From Bradyrhizobium sp. WSM3983 (GTDB taxonomy: Bacteria > Pseudomonadota > Alphaproteobacteria > Rhizobiales > Xanthobacteraceae), in NCBI RefSeq assembly GCF_000473045.1, contig NZ_AXAY01000007.1, positions 158,645-222,644 on the forward strand: 64,000 nt of DNA, in the 5' to 3' direction. Below the pieces are notes generated by a model, which had not been told where the DNA came from, made no database searches, and worked only from the letters and a program-made list of their open reading frames with translations. Position numbers and translations under genes: made by a program. Below are positions 45,793-53,458 of the stretch, piece after piece (the stretch's first letter is position 1; each line of letters starts with the position of its first letter).

Positions 45793-46632
45793 TCAGCCGA
45801 GCCGCGGCAGATAGGATCCAATGTGATCCTCAGCATCGCCGGGACGATGGAAGCCCTGTTCGAAGAAGGCCTTGATCCTGTCCTGGGCTGCCGGCCGCGT
45901 GACCGAAGCCATGCAGGCTTCCCAGCCGGCCGCGATCTCGACGTCGGGTGGCAGGCTTGCGGCGTTGACGAGACGCTTGGTGTTCGCGATCGCCCATTTG
46001 TCAAAGGATGCGATGCGGTTCGCCAGCGCGTCGACGAAGCCGTCGAGTTGGGCGTCCGGCAGCGACCTGTTCACATAGCCGTAGGCGGCGGCGAGATCGG
46101 CATCGATGTCGTCCGAGCTCAGCAGCACTTCGAGGGCCCGCTGCCGGCCCATCAAGCCGGGTAATCGTGCCATCGGGCCACCGCCGGCAACGAGGCCGAC
46201 GCCGACCTCCCATTGCGACAGGCGCGCCTTCTCGCGGCTGGCAAAGCTCATGTCGCAGGCGAGCGAGATCTCGCTTCCGTTCCCGGTGGCGCGGCCGCGG
46301 ATCAGGGCGATCGACGCGACCGGCATGCGCGTGATGCGGACGAGGAGGTCCGGCCACGCTTCCAGGCCTGTCGGCCCTTGCGGCATATCGGTCAATTCCT
46401 TGAAGTCGGCGAGGAAGTCGCTGTGGTTCAGGAAGAAGCCCTCGACCGCACTGTCGAAGACGATAACCTTGACGTTCTTGTCGGCCTCGACGGCCGTGAC
46501 GATGTCGCGCATCTCGCGAACGAATTGCGGGCCCATCACGTTGAGCGGCGGATTGTCGAAGGTGATCCGCCAATAGGCGGCCGAGCGGCGAGTAACTCGA
46601 ATCTGCGTTGTTGTCTTGGTCGTCGCGTTCAT
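45793..46632 (-). CDS. Enoyl-CoA hydratase/isomerase family protein (paralogue 1)
   Basis: A 279-residue crotonase-fold protein. The oxyanion-hole segment is IALIRGRATGNGSEISLACDMSFAS and the acid/base region LSQWEVGVGLVAGGGPMARLPGLMG; ending in a family-specific helix DRIKAFFEQGFHRPGDAE. It is closely related to 54826-55674 along its whole length. GGAGG lies 6 bases before the ATG at 46632. It is 49 bases from the GlcG-VOC gene, in the same unit. The CoA substrate, if any, is unknown. Confidence 0.92.
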   Translation of the reverse strand: MNATTKTTTQIRVTRRSAAYWRITFDNPPLNVMGPQFVREMRDIVTAVEADKNVKVIVFDSAVEGFFLNHSDFLADFKELTDMPQGPTGLEAWPDLLVRITRMPVASIALIRGRATGNGSEISLACDMSFASREKARLSQWEVGVGLVAGGGPMARLPGLMGRQRALEVLLSSDDIDADLAAAYGYVNRSLPDAQLDGFVDALANRIASFDKWAIANTKRLVNAASLPPDVEIAAGWEACMASVTRPAAQDRIKAFFEQGFHRPGDAEDHIGSYLPRLG

Positions 46633-46744
46633 GGAAGCCTCCAGCTTTCGGGCCGTCGTAGCGGCCGGGTTCATCGTCGTGCGTGTGATCGCTCTCCAAA
46701 CGCCGATCGGCGACGGAGTTGCGCGAGCTTCAACTTTGATGGTT

Positions 46745-46769
46745 GGAGAGGTGCTCGTCGCACCTCTCC
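46745..46769 (-). terminator. Perfect hairpin between the DJ-1 and crotonase genes
   Basis: A 10-bp perfect GC-rich stem (46745-46754 with 46760-46769) and 5-base loop, 13 bases after the stop of the DJ-1/PfpI gene. There is no T-run. It may attenuate rather than end transcription into the crotonase gene. Confidence 0.55.
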
Positions 46770-46781
46770 TCGAGGGTGTGC

Positions 46782-47480
46782 TTAGGCGGCCGACTTGGCC
46801 TGCTGGGCCAGTGCGGCCAGCAGTGCCTGCGCGGCAGGACCGGACGAGTGCGGATTCTGGCCGGTGATCAGGAGGCCGTCCTTGACGACGTGAACGCCCC
46901 AATTGGCCGTCTTCGAGAAGACGGCGCCGAGCTTGAGCATCTCGTCCTCGACGAGGAAGGGCACCACCTTGGTGAGACCGACTTCTTCCTCTTCACCGTT
47001 GGTGAAGCCCGTGACTTCCTTGCCTTCGACCAGCGGCTTGCCGTTCGGCGCCTTGACGTGGCGCAGCGCGCCGGTGGAGTGGCAGACCACCGCTATGGTC
47101 TTGCCGGCGGCGATGAAGGATTCGATGAGCTTGGCCGAATCCCTGTCCTCGGCGAGGTCCCACATCGGGCCGTGACCACCGGGATAGAACACGGTGTCGA
47201 AGTCTTCCTGCTTGACGCTATCGAGGCGAACCGTCTTGTCGAGCTGAGCTTCAGCCGCCGCATCAGCTTCGAAGCGGAGCGTGAGGTCGGTGCGGAATTC
47301 GGGCTCGTTGCTCTTGGGGTCGAGCGGCGGGCGTCCGCCCTTCGGCGAGGCGAGGGTGATCTCGGCCCCGGAATCCTTGAAGACGAAATAGGGCGCCGCG
47401 AGTTCCTCGAGCCAGAAACCGGTCTTGCGTCCGGTGTTGCCCAACTGGTCGTGCGAGGTGATGACCATCAATACTTTCAT
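46782..47480 (-). CDS. DJ-1/PfpI family protein (Hsp31/glyoxalase III-like)
   Basis: A 232-residue class I amidotransferase-fold protein. The nucleophile elbow is VVCHSTGAL with Cys133-His134, with an acidic residue at about Glu25/26 in FWLEELAAPY, and YPGGHGPMWDL. These fit Hsp31-type glyoxalases/deglycases that remove methylglyoxal or act as chaperones. GGGAGA is 6 bases before the ATG at 47480. Decameric site 3 lies 133 bases upstream, so this gene probably opens the unit DJ-1, crotonase, GlcG-VOC. Confidence 0.92.
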   Translation of the reverse strand: MKVLMVITSHDQLGNTGRKTGFWLEELAAPYFVFKDSGAEITLASPKGGRPPLDPKSNEPEFRTDLTLRFEADAAAEAQLDKTVRLDSVKQEDFDTVFYPGGHGPMWDLAEDRDSAKLIESFIAAGKTIAVVCHSTGALRHVKAPNGKPLVEGKEVTGFTNGEEEEVGLTKVVPFLVEDEMLKLGAVFSKTANWGVHVVKDGLLITGQNPHSSGPAAQALLAALAQQAKSAA

Positions 47481-47613
47481 AACTGTCTCCCGTGATTGCG
47501 TTCGCTGGATGACGCACTTCATCGAGATGGGGTGCGCCGGCGTAGGTCTCGTTCGAGCCCGCAACGTTGTTCGCGGCTCGTGAGACGCAATCTGCACCCA
47601 GGCCGGGCTGTTG

Positions 47614-47642
47614 GCCCGTTATGTATTGTTAGACGGTGAGAG
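47614..47642 (-). promoter_or_regulatory. Decameric direct-repeat element, site 3
   Basis: Read toward the DJ-1 gene: CTCTC (poor unit), CTAAC, ATAAC at a 10-bp period, then GGGC. Plus-strand units begin at 47618, 47628 and 47638. It is the weakest of the seven sites but keeps period, orientation and the tail. Confidence 0.6.
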
Positions 47643-47678
47643 TGGGAGGTTGGTCAGGCTCGTTGCCTGTTAACGTCG

Positions 47679-48398
47679 TTACTCGAAGACGGCATCGAAG
47701 ATCTCGACGTCGATCAGCACGGGCTTTGCAATCACGGTGCCGTCGGGCTGCAACGTCAGCGTACGCCGAAGAGTTGGAACCACGATGCCGCAGAAGTTCT
47801 CGTGAGCCCACGAATAGTGCGCGACATGTGCGCCCAGGAGATCGTGATCGGTCCGTCGCTGCAAAGCGTTCTCGTCGAAGTAGAACACTTGCTCGGACGC
47901 GAGGCTGATCAGGCCCGGCGGGAATTGCGTGCGAAGACGCCGCCAGGTCCCACCGTTCTCCTGCCACGGCGGCAGCTCCTCGACCACGACATCGGGACGA
48001 GCGAGGAGGAATGGGGTCGTGAGATAGTTCCAGATCTGGACGCCGCAGAAGAAGACCAGATGCAGCTCATCCGCCAGCGCATGTGTGCCATTGGTTGGGA
48101 AAGCAAGGCTCGGGCTGCGCCAGGTCCGCAGCACCTGACCATCCAGGCTTTCGATCGTGATCACGTCCGGCGCAAATGCGCCGGACCGCTCGCCGCCGGT
48201 GATGCCGGTGAAGCGGACCGATTGTGTCCGCGTCGATCCCTCCGCGGTGACGTCCTTGAATTCTCGGGCATGTCCGGCGTCGGAGAACAGAGCTCCTCCA
48301 ACTGAAAGATGCAGCGTGAATCGGCTCAAGCTGTTCCAGCGGGCCAAGCCCCCGCAGGCGTCGATCGCATCGTCAAGAAGTGCCATGTCTCGCTGCAT
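47679..48398 (-). CDS. Protein of unknown function (paralogue B)
   Basis: A 239-residue homologue of the product of 43779-44498, again next to an ATPase regulator. Shared landmarks are ALLDDAIDACGGLARWN at the N-terminus, IWNYLTTPFLLARP, and GTWRRLRTQFPPGLIS. I recognise no catalytic motif, signal peptide or membrane segment. The homologue's N-terminus aligns with the second ATG (48386), so the start may be 12 bases later than given. Decameric site 4 lies 42 bases upstream. Confidence 0.84.
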   Translation of the reverse strand: MQRDMALLDDAIDACGGLARWNSLSRFTLHLSVGGALFSDAGHAREFKDVTAEGSTRTQSVRFTGITGGERSGAFAPDVITIESLDGQVLRTWRSPSLAFPTNGTHALADELHLVFFCGVQIWNYLTTPFLLARPDVVVEELPPWQENGGTWRRLRTQFPPGLISLASEQVFYFDENALQRRTDHDLLGAHVAHYSWAHENFCGIVVPTLRRTLTLQPDGTVIAKPVLIDVEIFDAVFE

Positions 48399-48440
48399 CC
48401 ACCGTGATTCCCCGCACCATGGCGGGGCGGATGCGGCTTG

Positions 48441-48469
48441 GCGTGTTAGAAGTTGTTAGGAGTTGCAAG
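48441..48469 (-). promoter_or_regulatory. Decameric direct-repeat element, site 4
   Basis: Read toward paralogue B: CTTGC, CTAAC, CTAAC at a 10-bp period, then ACGC instead of GAGC. Plus-strand units begin at 48445, 48455 and 48465. It is in the 105-base gap between the ends of the regulator gene and paralogue B. Confidence 0.8.
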
Positions 48470-48503
48470 AGCCCAATCGGGCGGTATCCCGTTGAAGATG
48501 CTC

Positions 48504-51341
48504 TTAATTCAGCGCGCTCAGGAGCCCCCTGGCGGCGACCAGGTCGCGGCTCGACAGGCCTTCCTGATATTGCCCGACCAGCGGAGCGAGCAGGGCCTGC
48601 GCATCGCCTTTCCGGCCGGCCCGCTGCCAGAGGCGAGCGAGACTCATCGCCCCCCGCAGCTCCCAGCCGCGCGCACATTGCCGGCGCGACAAGGCAAGTG
48701 ATTGCTGGAGACAGGCTTCGGCCTCCGTCGCCCTGGCGGATTGGACCAGGATCTCCGCCTTGACCCGCAGCATTTCCGGCATATCGAAGGATTCGCCATG
48801 ATCGCCGATCTGGGCGATGGCTTCGTCGATCGTGCGCAAAGCCTCCTCGGCCTCGTTCTGGGCCGCCAGACCCTCCGCGAGCGCTGTTGCAAACACCGTC
48901 GTCATGATCCGGTGCCGCGTGGCGTACAAGGTCGCCTGGCTGCGGCGAAGGTGATCGATGCCGCCGGCGATGTCCCCGTGGCGGAGCAGAAGCTCGCCCT
49001 TCTGGCCGATGCCGACTGCGTGATAGGGGCCGAGGAAGTGCTGTGCGGCATGGTCGATCAGCCGATCGATCAGGCTTTCGGCGCTGGCCCAGTCGCCGAC
49101 CCACAGAAACACGTAGATGGTCCAGATCAGGGAAATGCCGAGCGTCAGGGGCTGCTCGAGTTGCTCGGCCTGGCGCACCGTGTATCTGGCCGCCTCGATC
49201 GCACGATCGGGCCGGCCGCTGAGCCAGAGCCCGCGCGCCAAGGCGACCAGCGCGACAATGCGGTCGTCATAGCCGAGATGGCCGATATTCAGCCGCTGCG
49301 AACTCGGATTGTGCACCATCGCGCTCTCGCAGAACTGAACGGCCTTATCCTGGTTCCCGATCAGATGATGCGCCACGCCCAGCATCCACTCGACGTTCAG
49401 CGTGCTGGTCGGGTCGTTCAGCTTCCTGGCGACGCCTTCGCCACGTACACTGGTGCCGAGCGCGCCGTGAAAATCTCCGATGCGGGTCAGGTAGATGTGC
49501 AGCCCGCGCAACAGCCAAAGCTGCCAGTGCAGGTCGTCGAGCTCCTCAGCCAGTTGCAGGCTTCGCGTGAACGCCGACCGGACCCCCTCCGTGTTGCCTT
49601 GCGTGAACATCACGGAGACGCCGAGAGCCGCTTGCAATATCATTTCCTTGCGGCTGTCGACCACCTCGGCAGAGGCGAGCGCCTGCTTGGTCCAGCTATG
49701 GCATTCCGTCAGCAATGTGAGCTCGAGGAAAAACTGCGCGGCCGCGGCCGCCAGGTCGACGCCGACCGCGCGGTCGCCGGCCTCTGAAAAGCTCCAGGTC
49801 AGCGCGGCCCGCACATTCGGCAGATGGTCGGCATAGGGCAGGAAGCCGCCCGCGCTCTGCAGGCCCGTCGATTTCACGGAAATGTCCTGCAGGAAGTCGC
49901 GAAAATATTCAGCATGGGCGCGCGCAACGCGGACCGCTTCTCCGCTCTCGACGAGCTTGTCACCCACAAAGGCGCGGGTCGTGTCGAGCAGGCGGTATCT
50001 CAGTCGCCGTTCTGCAGGCGACGTTGCAATCAGGGACTTCGACAGCAAATTCGAGATCGCTTCGACCGCTTCCGCCTCGTCGATGCCCTGACACGCGGCG
50101 ACCGCGAGCGCGGCTTCCAGCGTAAATGGTCCAACGAAAACGGACAGGCCGCGCAGTGTCGCGCTCTCGGTTTGAGGCAGCAGGTCGTAGCTCCAGCTCA
50201 GCGCCGCGCTCAGCGTCTGGTGCCGGGGAATCGCGGTGCGGCGTCCTCGCCACAGCAGCGAGAAACGGCTGTCCAGCAGCGAGGCCGTGCCGGCGATCCC
50301 GTAGGCGTTGACCCGTCCGGCGGCGAGTTCGATCGCAAGCGCAATGCCGTCCAGGCGCCGGCAGATATCGGCGACCAGAGGCGCATCCTCTTCACTGAGC
50401 TCGAATTCGCTCAGGCTTTCGGCAATCCGCTCGACGAAAAGCTGGCTTGCCGGATAGGCAAGGATGTCGGCCATGCTGAGTCCGTCGCGTTGCGGCGGAC
50501 AATCCAGCGGAAACAGTCGGTACACCCGTTCGCCCTCCGTGCGGAAGGATTCGCGGCTGGTGGCGAGAACATGCAGCTCCGGAGCTTCCCTCACGATGCG
50601 CTCTGCTAGGGGAGCGAGCGCGTCGACGATATGCTCGCAGCTGTCGAGGACCAGCAGCGTCCGGCGGTTGCGCAGTGACAGCAGCAGCCCGGGTATCGGG
50701 TCGTCGGAATTGACGGTCAGGCCGAGCGCCGCGGCAATCGTGCCGGGAATGAGCCGCGGCTCCGTCAGTGCGCCGAAATCGACGAAGCAGACCTGGCCTT
50801 CGAATTCCGCATGCTGACCATGCGCCACCGCAAGTGCGACCGAGGTCTTGCCGATGCCGCCGGGGCCGACGATGGTGACGAACCGATGCAGGAGAAGTTC
50901 AGTCGCGATCTTCTCGACGGAGTCGTCCCGGCCAATCATCTTCGCGAGTGGGGCAGGTATGGACCGGAGCGAGGACACAGTCGCGGCTGGCCGGTTCGCC
51001 GCGGGCGCCGCGCGGTGCAGAGGGGCCGTGAAGCAATAGCCGCGGCCGGGCACGTTGACGACATAGCGGGAGCCTTCGCCGCCATCGCCCAGGGCCTTGC
51101 GCAGGGACGTGATGTGGAAGCGCAGGCTGCCCTCGTCGACATTCACGTCGGCCCAGATCCGCTTGACCAATTCACGCTTGTCGACGACCTCGCCGGCACG
51201 CTCGGCGAGAAAAATGAGGATGTCGAGCGCGCGGCCACCAAGATGAAGCGGGACGCCATCCTTCTCAAGCAGCCGCGACCGGGGAAGCAGCCGAAAGGCC
51301 CCGAAGGAAATGGCTGAGTCCTGGTCGTTAGTGTCTGACAC
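48504..51341 (-). CDS. Winged-helix STAND ATPase regulator (second paralogue)
   Basis: About 945 residues from GTG 51341. The frame is open to a TTG at 51437, but the winged helix begins naturally after the GTG. Order: winged helix at about 11-108 (ALDILIFLAERAGEVVDKREL; YVVNVPGRGYCF), ATPase with P-loop GPGGIGKTS (159-167) and Walker B TLLVLDSCEHI, LDGIALAIELAAGRVNAYGI, ARC2-like segment with RLRYRLLDTTRAF, then TPR-like helical repeats. It is closer to the third paralogue than to the first. It reads away from the HWE kinase across 339 bases. Effector unknown. Confidence 0.9.
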   Translation of the reverse strand: MSDTNDQDSAISFGAFRLLPRSRLLEKDGVPLHLGGRALDILIFLAERAGEVVDKRELVKRIWADVNVDEGSLRFHITSLRKALGDGGEGSRYVVNVPGRGYCFTAPLHRAAPAANRPAATVSSLRSIPAPLAKMIGRDDSVEKIATELLLHRFVTIVGPGGIGKTSVALAVAHGQHAEFEGQVCFVDFGALTEPRLIPGTIAAALGLTVNSDDPIPGLLLSLRNRRTLLVLDSCEHIVDALAPLAERIVREAPELHVLATSRESFRTEGERVYRLFPLDCPPQRDGLSMADILAYPASQLFVERIAESLSEFELSEEDAPLVADICRRLDGIALAIELAAGRVNAYGIAGTASLLDSRFSLLWRGRRTAIPRHQTLSAALSWSYDLLPQTESATLRGLSVFVGPFTLEAALAVAACQGIDEAEAVEAISNLLSKSLIATSPAERRLRYRLLDTTRAFVGDKLVESGEAVRVARAHAEYFRDFLQDISVKSTGLQSAGGFLPYADHLPNVRAALTWSFSEAGDRAVGVDLAAAAAQFFLELTLLTECHSWTKQALASAEVVDSRKEMILQAALGVSVMFTQGNTEGVRSAFTRSLQLAEELDDLHWQLWLLRGLHIYLTRIGDFHGALGTSVRGEGVARKLNDPTSTLNVEWMLGVAHHLIGNQDKAVQFCESAMVHNPSSQRLNIGHLGYDDRIVALVALARGLWLSGRPDRAIEAARYTVRQAEQLEQPLTLGISLIWTIYVFLWVGDWASAESLIDRLIDHAAQHFLGPYHAVGIGQKGELLLRHGDIAGGIDHLRRSQATLYATRHRIMTTVFATALAEGLAAQNEAEEALRTIDEAIAQIGDHGESFDMPEMLRVKAEILVQSARATEAEACLQQSLALSRRQCARGWELRGAMSLARLWQRAGRKGDAQALLAPLVGQYQEGLSSRDLVAARGLLSALN

Positions 51342-51680
51342 GCGCCATGATTCCAGCGAAAGGAAAGTGCTGCTGTCTGATTGATCTACCAGAACGAGAC
51401 CGTGAGTAAACCGGCCGAAAGCGGCGAAATCGAGCAACGGGCACGGGATCGGGCCGAAAGAGCAAGGGCGAAACGCAGCGAATTTGGTTTAAACGCGAAC
51501 GGCTTATGCGGGGCATGAAAGTTCGGCAGCGCGCTTCAGAACCGATGCATCGGTCGCGTCATGCAAGTATCACGCGCCTTCCGATCATAACAGAATCTTG
51601 CAACGTCTAACGAGCGTGAGCCGCGGGTCTGCATCAGTATTGCTTTCGAGTTAGGCCTATTTCCAACGGGGGAGGCTATC
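51342..51680 (+). other. Intergenic region between the second regulator and the HWE kinase
   Basis: A 339-base divergent promoter region. It holds decameric site 5 (51587-51615) and a GGGGGAGG ribosome site for the kinase at its end. The part near the regulator (51342-51580) shows no further motif that I can name and no credible ORF other than the upstream continuation of the regulator frame. Confidence 0.7.
51587..51615 (+). promoter_or_regulatory. Decameric direct-repeat element, site 5
   Basis: Units ATAAC (51587), CTTGC (51597) and CTAAC (51607), followed by GAGC. It ends 65 bases before the ATG of the HWE kinase gene and reads toward it. Confidence 0.82.
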
Positions 51681-52391
51681 ATGCTCGATATCGGCTCTAG
51701 ACCGGACGACAGGGGCGTTCGATCTCACTTTGTCGTCAATCTTGACGATGTATCGCGTGACTGGGAACTCGTGCTGCGCGAGTCGCACCATCGTATGAAG
51801 AACACCCTGACGCTCTTGGGTGCGTCAGTCCGCCGCGATTTCACGCGGGCCGGGACCAAGGACCTGTCGGTTGCGGTGGACCGGCTGGAGCGGCGGATCG
51901 TCGCCTTCGGCAGGCTCTATCAACTTTTGTCCGACAATGACGATCTGTCGGTGATCTCCGTCGATGCCTTCTTCGGAGGCCTTTGCGGCGCGCTGTCCGA
52001 GGCGGTGCTCGAACCGGCCGGCATTCGCTGTGAGGCATCGATCGAGAGCGGCACGCTGCCGGCGTGGCAGTGCCACCGGCTTGCACTGATGCTGACGGAG
52101 CTGGTCACGAATGCGGCAAAGCATGCCTTTCCGAACAAGAAGAGCGCGCTGATCCGCATCGAGGTCGTGAGCCGCGAAGGCAGCTGGCTCTGCACGGTGG
52201 CTGACAATGGCGTCGGTGCAACCGGACCGCTTCAGGGCGCCGGCAGCCGGATCCTGGAAGGTCTCGCGCGTAGCGTCGGTGCCTGGCTGCATGGCGAAGC
52301 CGGGCAGGGCGGCACACGCGTGACAATTGCGATGCCACACTCGCAGTCGCTTGAGGGAGCGGCCGCGCTCGCAATCGCTAACGAGCCATAA
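51681..52391 (+). CDS. HWE/HisKA_2-type sensor histidine kinase without a sensor domain
   Basis: A 236-residue soluble kinase core. The phospho-acceptor motif is ESHHRMKNTL with His37 the likely acceptor, followed by a dimerisation helix, the N-box LMLTELVTNAAKHAFPNKKS, and a G-box in VADNGVGATGPLQGAGSRILEGLARSVGA. No PAS, GAF, membrane or receiver part is present, so the signal must come from a partner. GGGGGAGG lies 6 bases before the start. No cognate response regulator is adjacent. The last codons lie in decameric site 6. Confidence 0.9.
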   Translation: MLDIGSRPDDRGVRSHFVVNLDDVSRDWELVLRESHHRMKNTLTLLGASVRRDFTRAGTKDLSVAVDRLERRIVAFGRLYQLLSDNDDLSVISVDAFFGGLCGALSEAVLEPAGIRCEASIESGTLPAWQCHRLALMLTELVTNAAKHAFPNKKSALIRIEVVSREGSWLCTVADNGVGATGPLQGAGSRILEGLARSVGAWLHGEAGQGGTRVTIAMPHSQSLEGAAALAIANEP

Positions 52392-52406
52392 CAACCGATA
52401 ACGAGC
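52378..52406 (+). promoter_or_regulatory. Decameric direct-repeat element, site 6
   Basis: Units CTAAC (52378), ATAAC (52388) and ATAAC (52398), followed by GAGC. It ends 82 bases before the ATG of the VOC gene and reads toward it. The first half overlaps the last codons and stop of the kinase gene. Confidence 0.85.
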
Positions 52407-52488
52407 ATTATTCCCCAGTCCGCGCGGAAGTCGTGGTGTCAGAAGCGGGTTTCGGTCCCGAGCCCGATCTCAAACCAGGGAGTTCGAC

Positions 52489-53178
52489 ATGACCACCCCC
52501 GAGATGAATCACCCAGCCGACGCCAAGTCAGCGACGTCGCGCGCCATCGACCTCAAGCTCGAGGTCGTCGTGATCCCCGTTTCGGACGTGGACCGCGCCA
52601 AGGCCTTCTATGCGAGCCTCGGCTGGAGACTGGATGCCGACTTTGCCTCAGGAGACGGCTGGCGCGTCATCCAGTTCACGCCGCCGGGCTCGGCCTGCTC
52701 CGTGATTTTCGGCAAGAACGTGACGCCCGCGGCGCCCGGTTCGGCGCAAGGCCTGTATCTGATCGTCTCCGACCTCGAAGCGGCACGACAGGATCTGCTC
52801 GCGCGTGGCATCAAGATCAGCGAACCCTTCCACGGTGGCGGCGACGTTCACGCCGGGGCGGACGAGCCGTATCTCTTCGGCAGTGTCCGGCTCAACGGCG
52901 CTGATCCAAAACGCGGCAGCTATAGCTCGTTTGCCTCCTTTAGGGATCCCGACGGCAATTGTTGGTTCTTCCAGGAAGTCACAACACGGCTACCCGGGCG
53001 TATCGAGGCAACCGACACGACGTTCACGTCGTCAGACGAACTTGCGCGCGCGTTGCGACGCGCGGCGGCAGCGCATGGCGAGCACGAGAAGCGGACCGGC
53101 TTGCACGACGAGAACTGGCAGGACTGGTACGCCGATTACATCGTGCGCGAGCAGGCCGGCCATTCGCTGCCGACCTGA
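52489..53178 (+). CDS. VOC family (glyoxalase/bleomycin-resistance-like) protein
   Basis: A 229-residue protein. Residues about 22-165 form the VOC domain: LKLEVVVIPVSDVDRAKAFYASLGW, RVIQFTPPGSACSVIFGKN, SFRDPDGNCWFFQEVTTRLPG. It matches the C-terminal half of the GlcG-VOC fusion (44769-45743), including the stretch behind the domain. The C-terminal tail with NWQDWYADYIVREQAG is extra. VOC proteins use a divalent metal for isomerisation or ring opening; the substrate here is unknown. A GGGAG ribosome site lies close to the start. Confidence 0.92.
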   Translation: MTTPEMNHPADAKSATSRAIDLKLEVVVIPVSDVDRAKAFYASLGWRLDADFASGDGWRVIQFTPPGSACSVIFGKNVTPAAPGSAQGLYLIVSDLEAARQDLLARGIKISEPFHGGGDVHAGADEPYLFGSVRLNGADPKRGSYSSFASFRDPDGNCWFFQEVTTRLPGRIEATDTTFTSSDELARALRRAAAAHGEHEKRTGLHDENWQDWYADYIVREQAGHSLPT

Positions 53179-53224
53179 ATCGCGAGCGTAAGAATCGCGG
53201 GCGTAAATAGGTTAGATCAATGTT

Positions 53225-53275
53225 CACGGCGCGCGATGACTCATCGCGTGCCGTGATGCGTTTGGATGACGCATC
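53225..53275 (+). terminator. Two consecutive hairpins after the VOC gene
   Basis: The first hairpin (53225-53255) has an almost perfect 15-bp stem with a single G-T mismatch. The second (53255-53261 with 53269-53275) is a 7-bp stem. They separate the VOC gene from the promoter region of the epoxide hydrolase. Confidence 0.65.
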
Positions 53276-53321
53276 TTGCGAAGATCATCCCTCGTCAAAC
53301 TCAGATCCTGCGTTACGACGA

Positions 53322-53360
53322 CTCGCAACGGCTAACGCAGCCTAACAATCCATAACGAGC
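53322..53360 (+). promoter_or_regulatory. Decameric direct-repeat element, site 7 (four units)
   Basis: Units CTCGC (53322), CTAAC (53332), CTAAC (53342) and ATAAC (53352), then GAGC; a further weak unit GTTAC at 53312 keeps the same phase. It ends 98 bases before the epoxide hydrolase ATG and reads toward it. It is the longest site of the set. Confidence 0.87.
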
Positions 53361-53458
53361 TAATGGCCGGCGTCTGAGCCAATCTGTCTTCAGGACGAAC
53401 CGATCTTTCGATTTCGAATTTCGGTCAACGTCGCGGACCAAAGCCAGGGAGATCCAAA

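Noticed and set aside
45744..46004. Upstream extension of the GlcG-VOC frame
   Set aside because: It overlaps the crotonase gene in another frame, and the ribosome site is at the ATG of 45743.
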